Below, piece after piece: positions 26,997 to 35,761 of a DNA stretch of 64,000 nucleotides. Location: NCBI GenBank assembly GCA_964475835.1, contig CAYYYL010000001.1, positions 1 through 64,000 on the forward strand, written 5' to 3'. Positions within the stretch are counted from its first letter, which is position 1. Each line of letters begins with the position of its first letter. This DNA is from JABDCI01 sp964475835. Its GTDB lineage: Bacteria > Verrucomicrobiota > Verrucomicrobiia > JABWAM01. Both the position numbers and the translations under genes were made by a program. The notes beneath the pieces are model-generated. The model was not told the origin of the DNA. It saw only the letters and a program-made list of their open reading frames with translations, and made no database searches.

Positions 26997-28355
26997 ATGG
27001 ACGACACCATCGCCGCCATTGCCACCCCGCTTGGACTCGGAAGCCTCTCCGTGGTTCGCCTTTCCGGGAAAAACAGCCTGGAAATCGCTGACCGCGTGTT
27101 TCGAAGCAGCAAGGGAAAACCGTCCGAATATCCCACCCATACGCTTCACTATGGTGTCATTCATGAAGGAGATCTCCTGATTGATGAAGTGATGCTCGCC
27201 GTGATGCGAGCCCCCCATTCCTACACGACCGAGGATGTGGTGGAGATTTCCTGTCATGGAGGTCTCGTCTCCGGCAAGCGCATCGTCGACCTGCTTGTGG
27301 CGCATGGAGCGCGGCTTGCCCACCCCGGGGAGTTCACCCGGCGCGCTTTTTTGAATGGGCGCCTTGATCTGACCCAGGCCGAGGCGGTCCTCGATATTAT
27401 TTCGGCCCAGACCGAGGGAGCGCATACGGCGGCCGTGGCTCAGCTGCAGGGACACCTCTACCGCCGGCTGAAGAAACTTTACGAGCACCTTGCCAACACT
27501 CTCGCCCATGTGGAGGCACACATCGATTTCCCCGAAGAGGATATCAAGCCGGAAACCCGTGAGGAACTGGCAAAACACCTGAAGGACGCCGCCCAATTTC
27601 AACTCAACCTTCTCGGTACGGCACGCGATGGACGCGTGCTTCGGGAAGGGGTGAGAACGATCATCGTGGGCAAGCCGAATGTCGGGAAGTCGAGCCTGCT
27701 CAACGCCCTACTTGGCCACGACCGGGCTATTGTCAGTCCGGAACCCGGCACGACCCGGGATTCCATTGAGGAGATCGTCAACATCAACGGACTCCAGTTG
27801 CGAATCATCGATACGGCGGGCCTGCGTCACGGCGCCGGTGTGGTGGAGCAGGAGGGCATCAATCGCACACGCCAGCATCTTCAGGCGGCGGAGTTGGTTC
27901 TGCTCGTATTCGACTGTTCGAAAAGGCTTGAGGACATGGACCGCGAGCTCCTTGCCACCTGTCGTGAAAAACCGATGATCATTGTGCTCAACAAAAAGGA
28001 TCTCGGACAGGTGATCGATGCCGATTATCTGCGGGATTTGACCACCTGCGCCATTTCACTGCTGAAAAATGAAGGGTTGGAGAACTTGAAGCAACTGATC
28101 TCCATCCATCTCTGGCAGGGCCGTACACGCGAATCGTTTCGCGAGATCTTTATCAATGCCCGGCATCAGGAGGCCTTGCAGCGCTCCCGCAAATCCCTGG
28201 AAAAAGCCGAGGTCGCCCTTCGACAAAAGAAACCTTTCGAAATCGTCTCTGCCGATCTGCGGGACGCTCTGAGCACCCTGGGTTTGATCACCGGAAGCAC
28301 CGTAACCGAGGATGTCCTGGATCGCATTTTCAGCAACTTTTGCATCGGGAAATAG
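26997..28355 (+). CDS. mnmE: tRNA modification GTPase MnmE
   Basis: The 452-residue GTPase works with MnmG to add a carboxymethylaminomethyl (or aminomethyl) group to the wobble uridine of certain tRNAs. It begins MDDTIAAIATPLGLGSLSVV, the formyl-THF-binding N-terminal domain. The G domain has VGKPNVGKSSLLNALL near residue 222, the switch region DTAGLRHGAG, and VLNKKDL. It ends in CIGK, the catalytic C-terminal motif of the family. Its partner mnmG is 19 kb to the right in this window. Confidence 0.97.
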   Translation: MDDTIAAIATPLGLGSLSVVRLSGKNSLEIADRVFRSSKGKPSEYPTHTLHYGVIHEGDLLIDEVMLAVMRAPHSYTTEDVVEISCHGGLVSGKRIVDLLVAHGARLAHPGEFTRRAFLNGRLDLTQAEAVLDIISAQTEGAHTAAVAQLQGHLYRRLKKLYEHLANTLAHVEAHIDFPEEDIKPETREELAKHLKDAAQFQLNLLGTARDGRVLREGVRTIIVGKPNVGKSSLLNALLGHDRAIVSPEPGTTRDSIEEIVNINGLQLRIIDTAGLRHGAGVVEQEGINRTRQHLQAAELVLLVFDCSKRLEDMDRELLATCREKPMIIVLNKKDLGQVIDADYLRDLTTCAISLLKNEGLENLKQLISIHLWQGRTRESFREIFINARHQEALQRSRKSLEKAEVALRQKKPFEIVSADLRDALSTLGLITGSTVTEDVLDRIFSNFCIGK

Positions 28356-28360
28356 CCATC

Positions 28361-28867
28361 ATGACCCAAGAATTACAGACCGACGCTGGGCCCCGGCCCG
28401 AGGAAGCTTTTTACCGGAAACCCATTCGGAAGAAGCGTTACGAAAAAAAAGTTTTTGTTCGGAGGCGCAAAGCACCCCGCAGGATTTACGGTGGACCCAT
28501 ATCCTCGGTGAGGGAAAAGGATGCCCCGCTTGTTTCGGTCGTTCCTCGTAAGGCGAAAATCAAACCGGCAAATGAAAAGCCGTTTCCATGGCCGTTGATT
28601 TTATCACTGGGCGTTCTCGGGGCCTTTATCGGAGTGCAGACATGGCTTTGGAACCGGCAGGAGACGATGTGGATGTTGCGCGTGGCCTGGGTGGCGGCGT
28701 GCAGTGTGTTGCCCGGTTTTGCCCTGATCGCTTTTGTTGGCGGACTTTTTCAGTTTCGAAAACGGCGCGTCTGCAGCTCCCTTGCGATCCTTCTTTGCAT
28801 TGTGCTGTTGGGAACCAGTATTCTTGTCATTCGTGGAGCCTTGCTGGGCGCGGGGGCATTGAACTGA
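28361..28867 (+). CDS. Small membrane protein of unknown function
   Basis: I do not recognise this 168-residue protein. The first 80 residues are strongly basic (RKKRYEKKVFVRRRKAPRR). Then come three hydrophobic stretches: ILSLGVLGAFIGVQTWLW, ACSVLPGFALIAFVGGLF and ILLCIVLLGTSILVIRGALL. The N-terminus should stay in the cytoplasm and could touch RNA, DNA or lipid head groups. The ATG at 28361 starts six bases after the mnmE stop, so it is probably co-transcribed with mnmE. It converges on the ABC transporter gene. Confidence 0.7.
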   Translation: MTQELQTDAGPRPEEAFYRKPIRKKRYEKKVFVRRRKAPRRIYGGPISSVREKDAPLVSVVPRKAKIKPANEKPFPWPLILSLGVLGAFIGVQTWLWNRQETMWMLRVAWVAACSVLPGFALIAFVGGLFQFRKRRVCSSLAILLCIVLLGTSILVIRGALLGAGALN

Positions 28868-28884
28868 TTTGTTTTCGCCCGAAC

Positions 28885-30402
28885 TCAAAACTGTCTTGCA
28901 TGAATTTTCCCACCGGGCGGGAGGGCTCGTGTTTCATTCGACAGTTTTTTCTCCGCGTAACGTGCGAGCCGGACAAAGGGCAACCCCAGGAGAAAGTAGA
29001 TGACCGCCACGATCAGGCCGGTGCCGAAGTAGTCGTAGTAGGTTGAGGCAATCTGGCCGTAAACCTTGGTAAGCTCCACCATGGTGATGACGGAGACCAG
29101 CGAAGAGTCCTTGAGGAGGGAGATAAAATCATTGGTCACGGGCGGAATCACAAGACGCATTGCCTGGGGAAGAATGACGTGGCGCAATGCCTGCGCACGG
29201 TCCATTCCGAGAGCGAAAGCCGCCTCCATCTGCTGTCTTGGGACAGAGAGGATTCCAGCACGATAGTTCTCGGCTTCGTAGGCGGCGTAGTTGAGTCCCA
29301 GGCCCAGCACCGCAGCGAGGTAGGGTGTCAGTTTGATGCCGATCGCCGGCAGCGCATAGAAAATGAAAAAGAGCTGGATCAGAAGCGGGGTGCCGCGGAT
29401 GGCTTCGATGTAGATGGTGGCAAGGTGGGGAAACGGGGCCGGCGCATAAAGTTTCATTAACGAGAGAATCAAACCCAGAACTACGGCGAGCGCCATGGAG
29501 AGAATGGAAATTTGAAAGGTCATGAGCGCCCCCCGGGCGAGCATCGGCATAAAACGGGTGTATCGTTCCAATCGTTCCTTCAAAGGCATCTGACGACGGT
29601 TGTTCTGGAGGAAGGTGTTATAGGCGGACGGAGGGTGTTGTGGCTCGGCCGTGGTTTTGAGCTGAGTGGCCATCAACGGTGTCCAGAGATTCCATTGCTC
29701 CAAAATATCCCGAAGCTTTCCCCTGGCGATCAATCGATCCAAAGCCTGATTGATTTCATTCAATAAAACGGTATCGGATTTTCGGATTCCGATGCCATAC
29801 TCCATTTTTCCAAAAGGCTTCCCCACAAATTTGAGCCGTGGATTGGGTTGCGCGTAATAAATGGCGATCGGCAGATCCATCAGAACGGCGTCCAGTCGGC
29901 CTCGCTCGAGATCGATATAGGGGTTCACATCGTCGTCGTAAGAACGGATCTCAATGTGCCCGGTCTGTTCGAGGAGCCGTTGGGCAAGAGTGAATTTGAG
30001 GGTTCCCACTTTTTTTCCCACACACTCCTCGAGTGTGGAAAGGTTGTGGGTGTCCTGTCGCACCACCAGTTGTTCATACGTGAGGTAGTATGGGTTGGAG
30101 AATGCAATTTCATGCTTTCGGTCGTCGGTAATTTCCAGCCCGTTGATGATGACGTCGTAATTTCCGCGATTGAGGCCGGGAATCAGTCCATCCCACGCGT
30201 TTTGGACAAAGACTGGCTTGCGATGAAGCTCTTCGGCGATCGCTTGAATGATATCCACTTCGTATCCGATGATTTCATCGGGATGGGCGGGATTGGAGAA
30301 CGCGAATGGCGCCCCACCCTCGGCATCCGCGCCCCAGCGCAGGACGGAATCGTCGGCGTGGAGGATGGGGATGAAGAAAACGAAAAGAAGGAAAAATAGC
30401 AT
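28885..30402 (-). CDS. ABC transporter substrate-binding/permease fusion for polar amino acids
   Basis: The 505-residue protein starts with a signal peptide (MLFFLLFVFFIPILHA at the ATG at 30402). Residues about 20-245 form a type-3 solute-binding domain (GYEVDIIQAIAEEL, then VIINGLEITDDRKHEIAFS). Residues about 285-490 form a His/Glu/Gln-type permease with the ABC-contacting EAA loop (EAAFALGMDRAQALRHVILP). Such fusions import glutamine, glutamate or similar amino acids. The reading frame stays open upstream to 30528, but that extension encodes only the translated arms of a 30-bp inverted repeat, so I rejected it. The ATPase partner is the upstream gene. Confidence 0.9.
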   Translation of the reverse strand: MLFFLLFVFFIPILHADDSVLRWGADAEGGAPFAFSNPAHPDEIIGYEVDIIQAIAEELHRKPVFVQNAWDGLIPGLNRGNYDVIINGLEITDDRKHEIAFSNPYYLTYEQLVVRQDTHNLSTLEECVGKKVGTLKFTLAQRLLEQTGHIEIRSYDDDVNPYIDLERGRLDAVLMDLPIAIYYAQPNPRLKFVGKPFGKMEYGIGIRKSDTVLLNEINQALDRLIARGKLRDILEQWNLWTPLMATQLKTTAEPQHPPSAYNTFLQNNRRQMPLKERLERYTRFMPMLARGALMTFQISILSMALAVVLGLILSLMKLYAPAPFPHLATIYIEAIRGTPLLIQLFFIFYALPAIGIKLTPYLAAVLGLGLNYAAYEAENYRAGILSVPRQQMEAAFALGMDRAQALRHVILPQAMRLVIPPVTNDFISLLKDSSLVSVITMVELTKVYGQIASTYYDYFGTGLIVAVIYFLLGLPFVRLARYAEKKLSNETRALPPGGKIHARQF

Positions 30403-30409
30403 CGGGATT

Positions 30410-30497
30410 CGGAGAGATTCTTCGCTTCGCTCAGAATGAGATCGGGAAGACGGGACTCTTTTGTGTGTCATTCTGAGCGAAGCGAAGAATCTCTCCG
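30410..30497. repeat. Perfect 30-bp inverted repeat with 28-bp spacer
   Basis: The left arm is 30410-30439 and the right arm 30468-30497; they are exact reverse complements. The core is AGATTCTTCGCTTCGCTCAG. Elements with this core are scattered in many unrelated bacterial genomes in intergenic positions, from my general knowledge. It sits between the ABC ATPase gene and the substrate-binding/permease gene, overlapping the place where the promoter or leader of the latter should be. The transcript could fold into a very stable hairpin just before the start codon at 30402. Confidence 0.9.
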
Positions 30498-30524
30498 GTG
30501 GAGTTTTGAGGGCCATGGTGTTTC

Positions 30525-31316
30525 TCACAGATGTCTTTTCAAATAGGTTCGCGTCCGTTCATCCTTCGGATTCGAAAACATGTCATCGGGTGGGGCCATC
30601 TCAACGATGCGCCCCTGGTCGAGGAAGGCGATGCGATCGGAGGCATCCCGCGCGAAACGCATTTCATGGGTCACGACAATCTGGGTCATGCCCTCGGCGT
30701 CCAATTGCTTCATCACCTGCAGCACCTCGTCCACCAGATCCGGATCCAGGGCCGAGGTGGGCTCATCGTAGAGCATTACCCGGGGATTCATGGCTAGCGC
30801 CCGGGCGATGGCTGCGCGTTGTTGCTGGCCGCCGGAAAGTTGGGAGGGAAATCGACTGCCCAGAGCGCTGAGACCCACTTTTTCCAGGAAATGGTGGGCG
30901 GTCGCGAGGGCTTCCTCCATGGATTTCCTTTGCACCACCATCGGTGCTTTGATCAAATTTTCGATGATGGAAAGGTGGGGAAATAAATTAAAACTCTGAA
31001 ATACCATGCCTACCGAAGTTCGCATGGCATGGGCTTGTTCCTCGAACCTGGTTTCCGCGCTGGGGGGATGTTCCAATACGATTCCACCAATGGAAATCCG
31101 GCCTTGATCCAGTTTTTCCAGTCCATTGAGACACCGGAGAAGGGTTGATTTTCCGCATCCCGAGCGGCCCACGAGCGTGATGAGCTCGCCCTCTTCTATG
31201 GAGAGATCGATCCCCTGCAAAACGGGAATTTCTCCAAAACTTTTTTGTACCCCACGGATGGAAATCAAGGGTGCTGGCACGGCCCTGTTTGTTTCATCGT
31301 GCTGAAACGAAAGCAA
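30525..31316 (-). CDS. Polar amino-acid ABC transporter ATP-binding protein (GlnQ-like)
   Basis: The 263-residue ATPase has Walker A in LVGRSGCGKSTLLRCL near residue 50, the ABC signature QLSGGQQQRAAIARAL, and Walker B with VMLYDEPTSALDP. The sequence is typical of the GlnQ/HisP group, which power polar amino-acid importers. The conserved domain begins around residue 17 (LISIRGVQKSF), so the first 15 residues may be extra. It lies between the cytochrome b gene (15 bases upstream) and the binding-protein/permease fusion, which is separated from it by an inverted repeat. Confidence 0.93.
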   Translation of the reverse strand: MLSFQHDETNRAVPAPLISIRGVQKSFGEIPVLQGIDLSIEEGELITLVGRSGCGKSTLLRCLNGLEKLDQGRISIGGIVLEHPPSAETRFEEQAHAMRTSVGMVFQSFNLFPHLSIIENLIKAPMVVQRKSMEEALATAHHFLEKVGLSALGSRFPSQLSGGQQQRAAIARALAMNPRVMLYDEPTSALDPDLVDEVLQVMKQLDAEGMTQIVVTHEMRFARDASDRIAFLDQGRIVEMAPPDDMFSNPKDERTRTYLKRHL

Positions 31317-31331
31317 CAGGAATTGGTGGGA

Positions 31332-32090
31332 TCAAAAGTAGAAATTTTCCAGGGTAATGTGAATCACCACCGTGGCTACAAGAACATAGACCAAGGGAAT
31401 ATGGAGAACATGCCAGAGGGAAAAGAGTCTTTCGAAAAAACTGAATTCCGCCACTTGAAGGGTTTGCTTTAAAAAATGACGGATTTTGAACTGATCGGAT
31501 CGGTTCGGAAGGGATCGTTTGACGGTCAAAAAAAAGAGCCGCACTTTCCATCCAAGAGTGAAGATCCGGACAAAACTTTGAATGAAGGATCTGGGTGGAG
31601 TGAGAACTTGATCCGCAAATTGGAATAAGGAGTTGGCGCCATCCCCCCAAAACTCCCCAATCAGCTGCTTATTCAACGCCCATTGATTTTTCAGATTCTC
31701 CAGATTGAGGCGTTTCCCGTACAGCCCTTCGTGGATTTTAACATAAATGAGTCGTCCGACCACGCCACTTCCGGAAACGATCAACATGGACATCAACGCC
31801 ACGTTGCTATTGAAGGACCCCAAATGAAAATTGGCGTGGAAGAGGATGCATAACGGGCCAAGAATTCCCAGGATCATGTGAATCTGAAAACACCGTGGAA
31901 TGCCGCCTAAAAAATGAAGGGATGGCATGCGTTTACGCAGGGGATAGATGAATAATAAGATCATGAGAATCGTCCCCAAAACCCCTAACTCCAATCCGAG
32001 GCCATGACGGGGGCTGAGAAGGTGATGATCCCGCAGACGCCAACCCACCAGGATTGCCAGAAAAACAAAAACCGAGAAAAGGGGAACCAT
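31332..32090 (-). CDS. Predicted di-heme membrane cytochrome b
   Basis: I do not recognise a named family for this 252-residue protein, but it has about five to six hydrophobic segments and two helices with paired histidines at cytochrome-b spacing: H71-x13-H85 (HMILGILGPLCILFH) and H230-x13-H244 (HIPLVYVLVATVVIH). In cytochromes b and ferric-reductase-type proteins two such pairs bind two stacked hemes. Extra histidines H89 and H227 lie next to these sites. A loop of about 85 residues (120-205) separates the two helices. It follows the Sel1/ankyrin gene by 13 bases and is probably the quinone or membrane electron step of the cytochrome cluster. Confidence 0.65.
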   Translation of the reverse strand: MVPLFSVFVFLAILVGWRLRDHHLLSPRHGLGLELGVLGTILMILLFIYPLRKRMPSLHFLGGIPRCFQIHMILGILGPLCILFHANFHLGSFNSNVALMSMLIVSGSGVVGRLIYVKIHEGLYGKRLNLENLKNQWALNKQLIGEFWGDGANSLFQFADQVLTPPRSFIQSFVRIFTLGWKVRLFFLTVKRSLPNRSDQFKIRHFLKQTLQVAEFSFFERLFSLWHVLHIPLVYVLVATVVIHITLENFYF

Positions 32091-32103
32091 GAAGTGGATG
32101 GAT

Positions 32104-34089
32104 TTAGAACAATTTTTTAATGAATTTCCATCCGGATTTATATTCCTTGAGAAGCGCCTTCATGTCTTCACTTAAGGAATCGTATTGGTTCGCTGGAATG
32201 TAGGGATCTGCACCATGATCCAAAAGTAATTTAACGATCGATCGGCTTTCCCTGGAAAGAGCGATCATCAGGGCGGTGCTTCCAGACTGGTTGGTCGCTT
32301 CCAAATCCACCGGGTTCGAAAGAAGTCTTTCCACCACTTTTTCCTGATCACACCCCACGGCCATGAGCAGCGGGGTGTTTCCCACCCGGGTTTGAGATTT
32401 TAAATTTGCGTGGTGGTCGATCAAAAAAAGCGAAACATCCACCTTCCGTGCAGCAATGGCATGAGCCAGGGCCGTGTAACCATGAGAATCCTGTTGATCC
32501 AGGGCCGCCCCTTTATCCAGGAAAAATTGAACCAGGTGCAAGTGTCCATTTTCTGCAGCCACCATGAGGGGGGTCTGGCCCAGCGAATTCGTGACGTTTA
32601 AGTCAGACCCCTGCTGAAGAATCATGCCTGCAAGCTCAGTGGAACCATGGAGGGCCAATTGGAATAATAGGGAATTTCTGTTTTGCGGGGTAATTCCGAG
32701 AGGGACGCCCTGGTTCAGAAAGGCCTGGACCATCTGGGTTTGCCCGTCTGAAATCGCGCATTCCAGGGACTTTTTAAGAATGGAGACGGATTCCGGCTGA
32801 GCCAGGTATTGTGGAAGCAGTTGTTCGACAATAGGCCTGTTTCCCTTTTGGGTCGCGAGATAGAGGGGATCCTTTTGGGGATCTGCATCCGGTTGGATGC
32901 GGGCTCCTGCATCGAGGAGGAGCGTCACGATTTCCCCGTGTCCATTACAAGCGGCAAGACTGAGAGGGGTTTGTCCGTCTGCGGAAAAATCCCGAAGTTG
33001 TGGTGTTGTTTTGAGGAGGACCTTCACCACTTCGGTTTCCCCACGCCAGGCTGCGATCATCAGAGGAGACCAGTCCGAGAGCGTGTTCGTCGACATGGAG
33101 TTTTCGGATGATTGAAGTTTGCTGGCGATGCCCTCCCTGGAATGAGTGGAAGGGTTGGTTTCGATCGGTTTGAGTCGACCCGTACGGATGACTATTTTTT
33201 TGATCGTTTCGTGACCGTGAAGTTCGGCGAGCTGAAGGACGTTTTGTTGAAAGGCGTTGACCAGGGTTATGTCCGCCGAGTGATCGACGAGATATTGAAA
33301 AAGTGCGACGTGATTTTTTTGCGCCGCAATCATCAATGGGGTTAAGCCCAGTTTGTTTGTGGTGTTGATTTCAGCTCCGGCTTCCAGCAGGGCTTTGACG
33401 GTGGGAATCTGATTCCGTTCTGCTGCAAGGCAAAGGGCTGTGTCTCCCTCCCCGTCTTTGATTTTCAAGTCGGATTTCTGAAGAATGAGAAATTGTGCGG
33501 CTTCCACCTGGTCGTGGAGAATCGCTTCCATCAAGGGTGTTTTCCCAACCGAATCCTGGGAGTTGATGTTTCCCCCCATTTTCAGCTGGTTTGATATTTC
33601 GTCCACCCGCCCTTGTTTTGCGGCGGCAAATAAAAGATAAGGCGTGGTTGTTTTGGCCAGTGTGAGTGCCTTGAGCTTTTGTTGGGCCGGTTCGTTTCCT
33701 GCGGCTGCCGCTTTTTCATAATATTGACGTGCCAGGTTGAGATCCATAGGGACGCCCTCTCCCGTTTCATAGAGCCCGGCCAGGCTGTATTGCGATTTCA
33801 CATGCCCCTGGGTTGCGGCTTCCTTGAACCAATGGGCGCTTTGTTCGTTATTCTGAGGTACGCCTTTTCCAGATTTATAAAGGATGCCCAGCTGGTATTG
33901 GGCATCAGCAAGTCCCCGTTCGGCGAGCTGCTGGTAGGTTTTTGCGGCACCTTCATAGTCCCTCAGACGAATCGAACGTTCCGCGGCTTCCAAGAGTTTT
34001 TGAGGGTCTGGCGATTGGGCGGGAAGAAGTTGGCCCAAAAGGACAAAAATCCAAAAAGGGATCAGGAAACGATTTTTATGCGGATCCAT
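32104..34089 (-). CDS. Exported Sel1-like and ankyrin repeat protein
   Basis: The 661-residue protein begins with a signal peptide ending near LLPAQS. Residues about 30-145 are three Sel1/TPR-like repeats (for example AQYQLGILYKSGKGVPQNNE). From about 150 to the end are some fourteen ankyrin repeats, many close to consensus (GQTPLMVAAENGHLHLVQFF, SGSTALMIALSRESRSIVKL). Both repeat types make protein-protein scaffolds. The gene overlaps the Fe-S/FAD oxidoreductase gene by 14 bases and precedes the cytochrome b gene. A periplasmic scaffold or assembly factor for the multiheme proteins is possible but is inference. Confidence 0.85.
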   Translation of the reverse strand: MDPHKNRFLIPFWIFVLLGQLLPAQSPDPQKLLEAAERSIRLRDYEGAAKTYQQLAERGLADAQYQLGILYKSGKGVPQNNEQSAHWFKEAATQGHVKSQYSLAGLYETGEGVPMDLNLARQYYEKAAAAGNEPAQQKLKALTLAKTTTPYLLFAAAKQGRVDEISNQLKMGGNINSQDSVGKTPLMEAILHDQVEAAQFLILQKSDLKIKDGEGDTALCLAAERNQIPTVKALLEAGAEINTTNKLGLTPLMIAAQKNHVALFQYLVDHSADITLVNAFQQNVLQLAELHGHETIKKIVIRTGRLKPIETNPSTHSREGIASKLQSSENSMSTNTLSDWSPLMIAAWRGETEVVKVLLKTTPQLRDFSADGQTPLSLAACNGHGEIVTLLLDAGARIQPDADPQKDPLYLATQKGNRPIVEQLLPQYLAQPESVSILKKSLECAISDGQTQMVQAFLNQGVPLGITPQNRNSLLFQLALHGSTELAGMILQQGSDLNVTNSLGQTPLMVAAENGHLHLVQFFLDKGAALDQQDSHGYTALAHAIAARKVDVSLFLIDHHANLKSQTRVGNTPLLMAVGCDQEKVVERLLSNPVDLEATNQSGSTALMIALSRESRSIVKLLLDHGADPYIPANQYDSLSEDMKALLKEYKSGWKFIKKLF

Positions 34090-35401
34090 ACTTCATATCC
34101 ACTTCGATGCCGATGTCTTTTAAGAATTGAGTGGGCAGGATACCTCCTGCGCAAATCAGGACGGCATCATTTTTTGCCACATAAATTCGGTCAACTTCCT
34201 TTATGACGACCTCCGAAGGTTTAATTTCCAGGACCTGGGAATTCATGGCCAGAATTAAACGATGGCTCTGATGCAAGAACGCGATTTTATCCAGATTCTT
34301 GGGTTTCGCCCGGGAAAAGGATTCACCCCGGTAAGATAACGTGACCGTGGTGGTTGGGATTTCGGCGAGAGCGATGGCTGCTTCCAACGCGCTATCCCCT
34401 CCCCCCACAACCAATACATGTTGACCTTCGTATTGTTGCGGGTCCGTCAACTGATAGACAACCTTGGATAATTCCTCACCAGGTACATTTAACTTCCTTG
34501 GAGTTCCCCGGCGGCCCATGGCCAGGAGAACATGGTGTGCCCGGTAAACCTGTTTAGCCGTTTGAATGCGAAAACCCGCTTCCTCCTTATGAATGGATTC
34601 CACTCGTTCGTTGAACTGGATGTGAACCCCCGTTTTTTTTTTAACATCCTGCCAAAAATTCAAAAGGTTTTCCTTGCTGATCTCTCGGAAATGAACAGGG
34701 CCATGCAGGGGGAGTTGTGCGGGTGAAGACATGACGATCTTCCCCCGGGGATATTGGAGGACCGCCCCTCCCAGCGTGTTTTGTTCAATGGTTACATAAT
34801 TCAATTTTTCTGCGATTGCTTCCAATGAAGCCGAAAATCCCGCCGGCCCGGAGCCCACGATGAGGACGTCGTAGACTCCATCTCTTCCCTCCTTTTTTCG
34901 GATGCTTTGGCCGATGGATTGCATCGCCTGCCGGCCCTGCTCGATGGCATTACGAATCAAACCCATGCCTCCCAGTTCTCCCGCAATAAAGATTCCCGGA
35001 ATATTGGTTTCGAAATGAGAATTTATTCGCGGGATGTCCACCCCGCGCACCTTGGAGCCAAATACCAGAGTTATCGCATGGGTTGGACATGCGCTTTGAC
35101 AGGCACCATGACCAATACAATGAGAGGGAGATATCAACTGGGCCCTTCCCTGAATGACCTCCAGAACGTTTTGCTCGGGGCATGCAAGCACACAGGCCCT
35201 ACACCCCATGCATTTGAGAGGATCGATCAGGGGGTGCAAGGTGGCGGGCTCAGCTCGATCTGGCGACTTTTCCTTTTGAAACAAAAGAGTCCGCTGTTCT
35301 TTTTGTCTTTGAAGCCACACATAAATGCCAATGATCAAAAGTGTCGGGAAAAGATAACTCCAAACCATGGCGCCAGTGATCATGGAAACGGTGGCATGCA
35401 T
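34076..35401 (-). CDS. Membrane-anchored Fe-S / FAD / NAD(P) oxidoreductase
   Basis: The 441-residue protein has one N-terminal membrane helix (SYLFPTLLIIGIYVWL) followed by positive residues, which place the rest in the cytoplasm. A ferredoxin-like unit follows: C64, C67, C70 and C74 (CMGCRACVLACP) are complete, while the second site has C95, C101 and C105 but histidine 98 in place of the second cysteine (CIGHGACQSACP). A thioredoxin-reductase-like fold comes next with the FAD motif VLIVGSGPAGFSAS near 180 and the NAD(P) motif VLVVGGGDSALEAA near 330; no redox CxxC is present. It could take electrons from NAD(P)H and pass them through Fe-S clusters to the membrane cytochrome b. Confidence 0.85.
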   Translation of the reverse strand: MHATVSMITGAMVWSYLFPTLLIIGIYVWLQRQKEQRTLLFQKEKSPDRAEPATLHPLIDPLKCMGCRACVLACPEQNVLEVIQGRAQLISPSHCIGHGACQSACPTHAITLVFGSKVRGVDIPRINSHFETNIPGIFIAGELGGMGLIRNAIEQGRQAMQSIGQSIRKKEGRDGVYDVLIVGSGPAGFSASLEAIAEKLNYVTIEQNTLGGAVLQYPRGKIVMSSPAQLPLHGPVHFREISKENLLNFWQDVKKKTGVHIQFNERVESIHKEEAGFRIQTAKQVYRAHHVLLAMGRRGTPRKLNVPGEELSKVVYQLTDPQQYEGQHVLVVGGGDSALEAAIALAEIPTTTVTLSYRGESFSRAKPKNLDKIAFLHQSHRLILAMNSQVLEIKPSEVVIKEVDRIYVAKNDAVLICAGGILPTQFLKDIGIEVDMKYGSA

Positions 35402-35761
35402 GGATGGACCCCTTTTGACCTCGTACGAATGTAAGAACGATGGTCGTCTGCGCTAAAAATGGTTTTGTACGTCCTTGGTATAATTTGCTGGCAGTTCGTC
35501 AAAATAGCAACTATCCGGCGGAAAAGAGCGATGAAAAAAACGCATCAAAAGTTAAATTTTAGGAACGCATTTTGAGAACGTGTCTCAAATCAGGCTCAAC
35601 GTCCGGAAATTAGTCAAATTGCCCCTAAAGAATCCCCGTTTGCAGGTCGATCACACTATATGGACTTGTTTTCGCAGGATTTTAAATGGGCCGTGTTTTG
35701 TTAAAGGACGAACGAGGTTTTTCAAAATTTTAAGTCGGTTGAAATTGGACATGGGGTTGCA
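35402..35761. promoter_or_regulatory. Divergent control region of the multiheme cytochrome cluster
   Basis: This 360-base gene-free stretch separates the leftward oxidoreductase/ankyrin/cytochrome b genes from the rightward barrel and multiheme genes, so it must contain promoters for both. A TATAAT-like box is at 35479-35484, but I see no good -35 element at the right distance. The DNA is clearly more AT-rich than the genes beside it. No terminator-like hairpin, tRNA or credible small gene was found. Confidence 0.4.

Noticed and set aside
30403..30528. N-terminal extension of the binding-protein/permease gene
   Set aside because: The extra residues are just the translation of the inverted-repeat arms; a clean signal peptide starts at 30402.
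28885..31316. ABC transporter as part of the electron-conduit system
   Set aside because: It is on the same strand with a short gap, but amino-acid uptake has no evident link to electron transfer; treated as a neighbour only.
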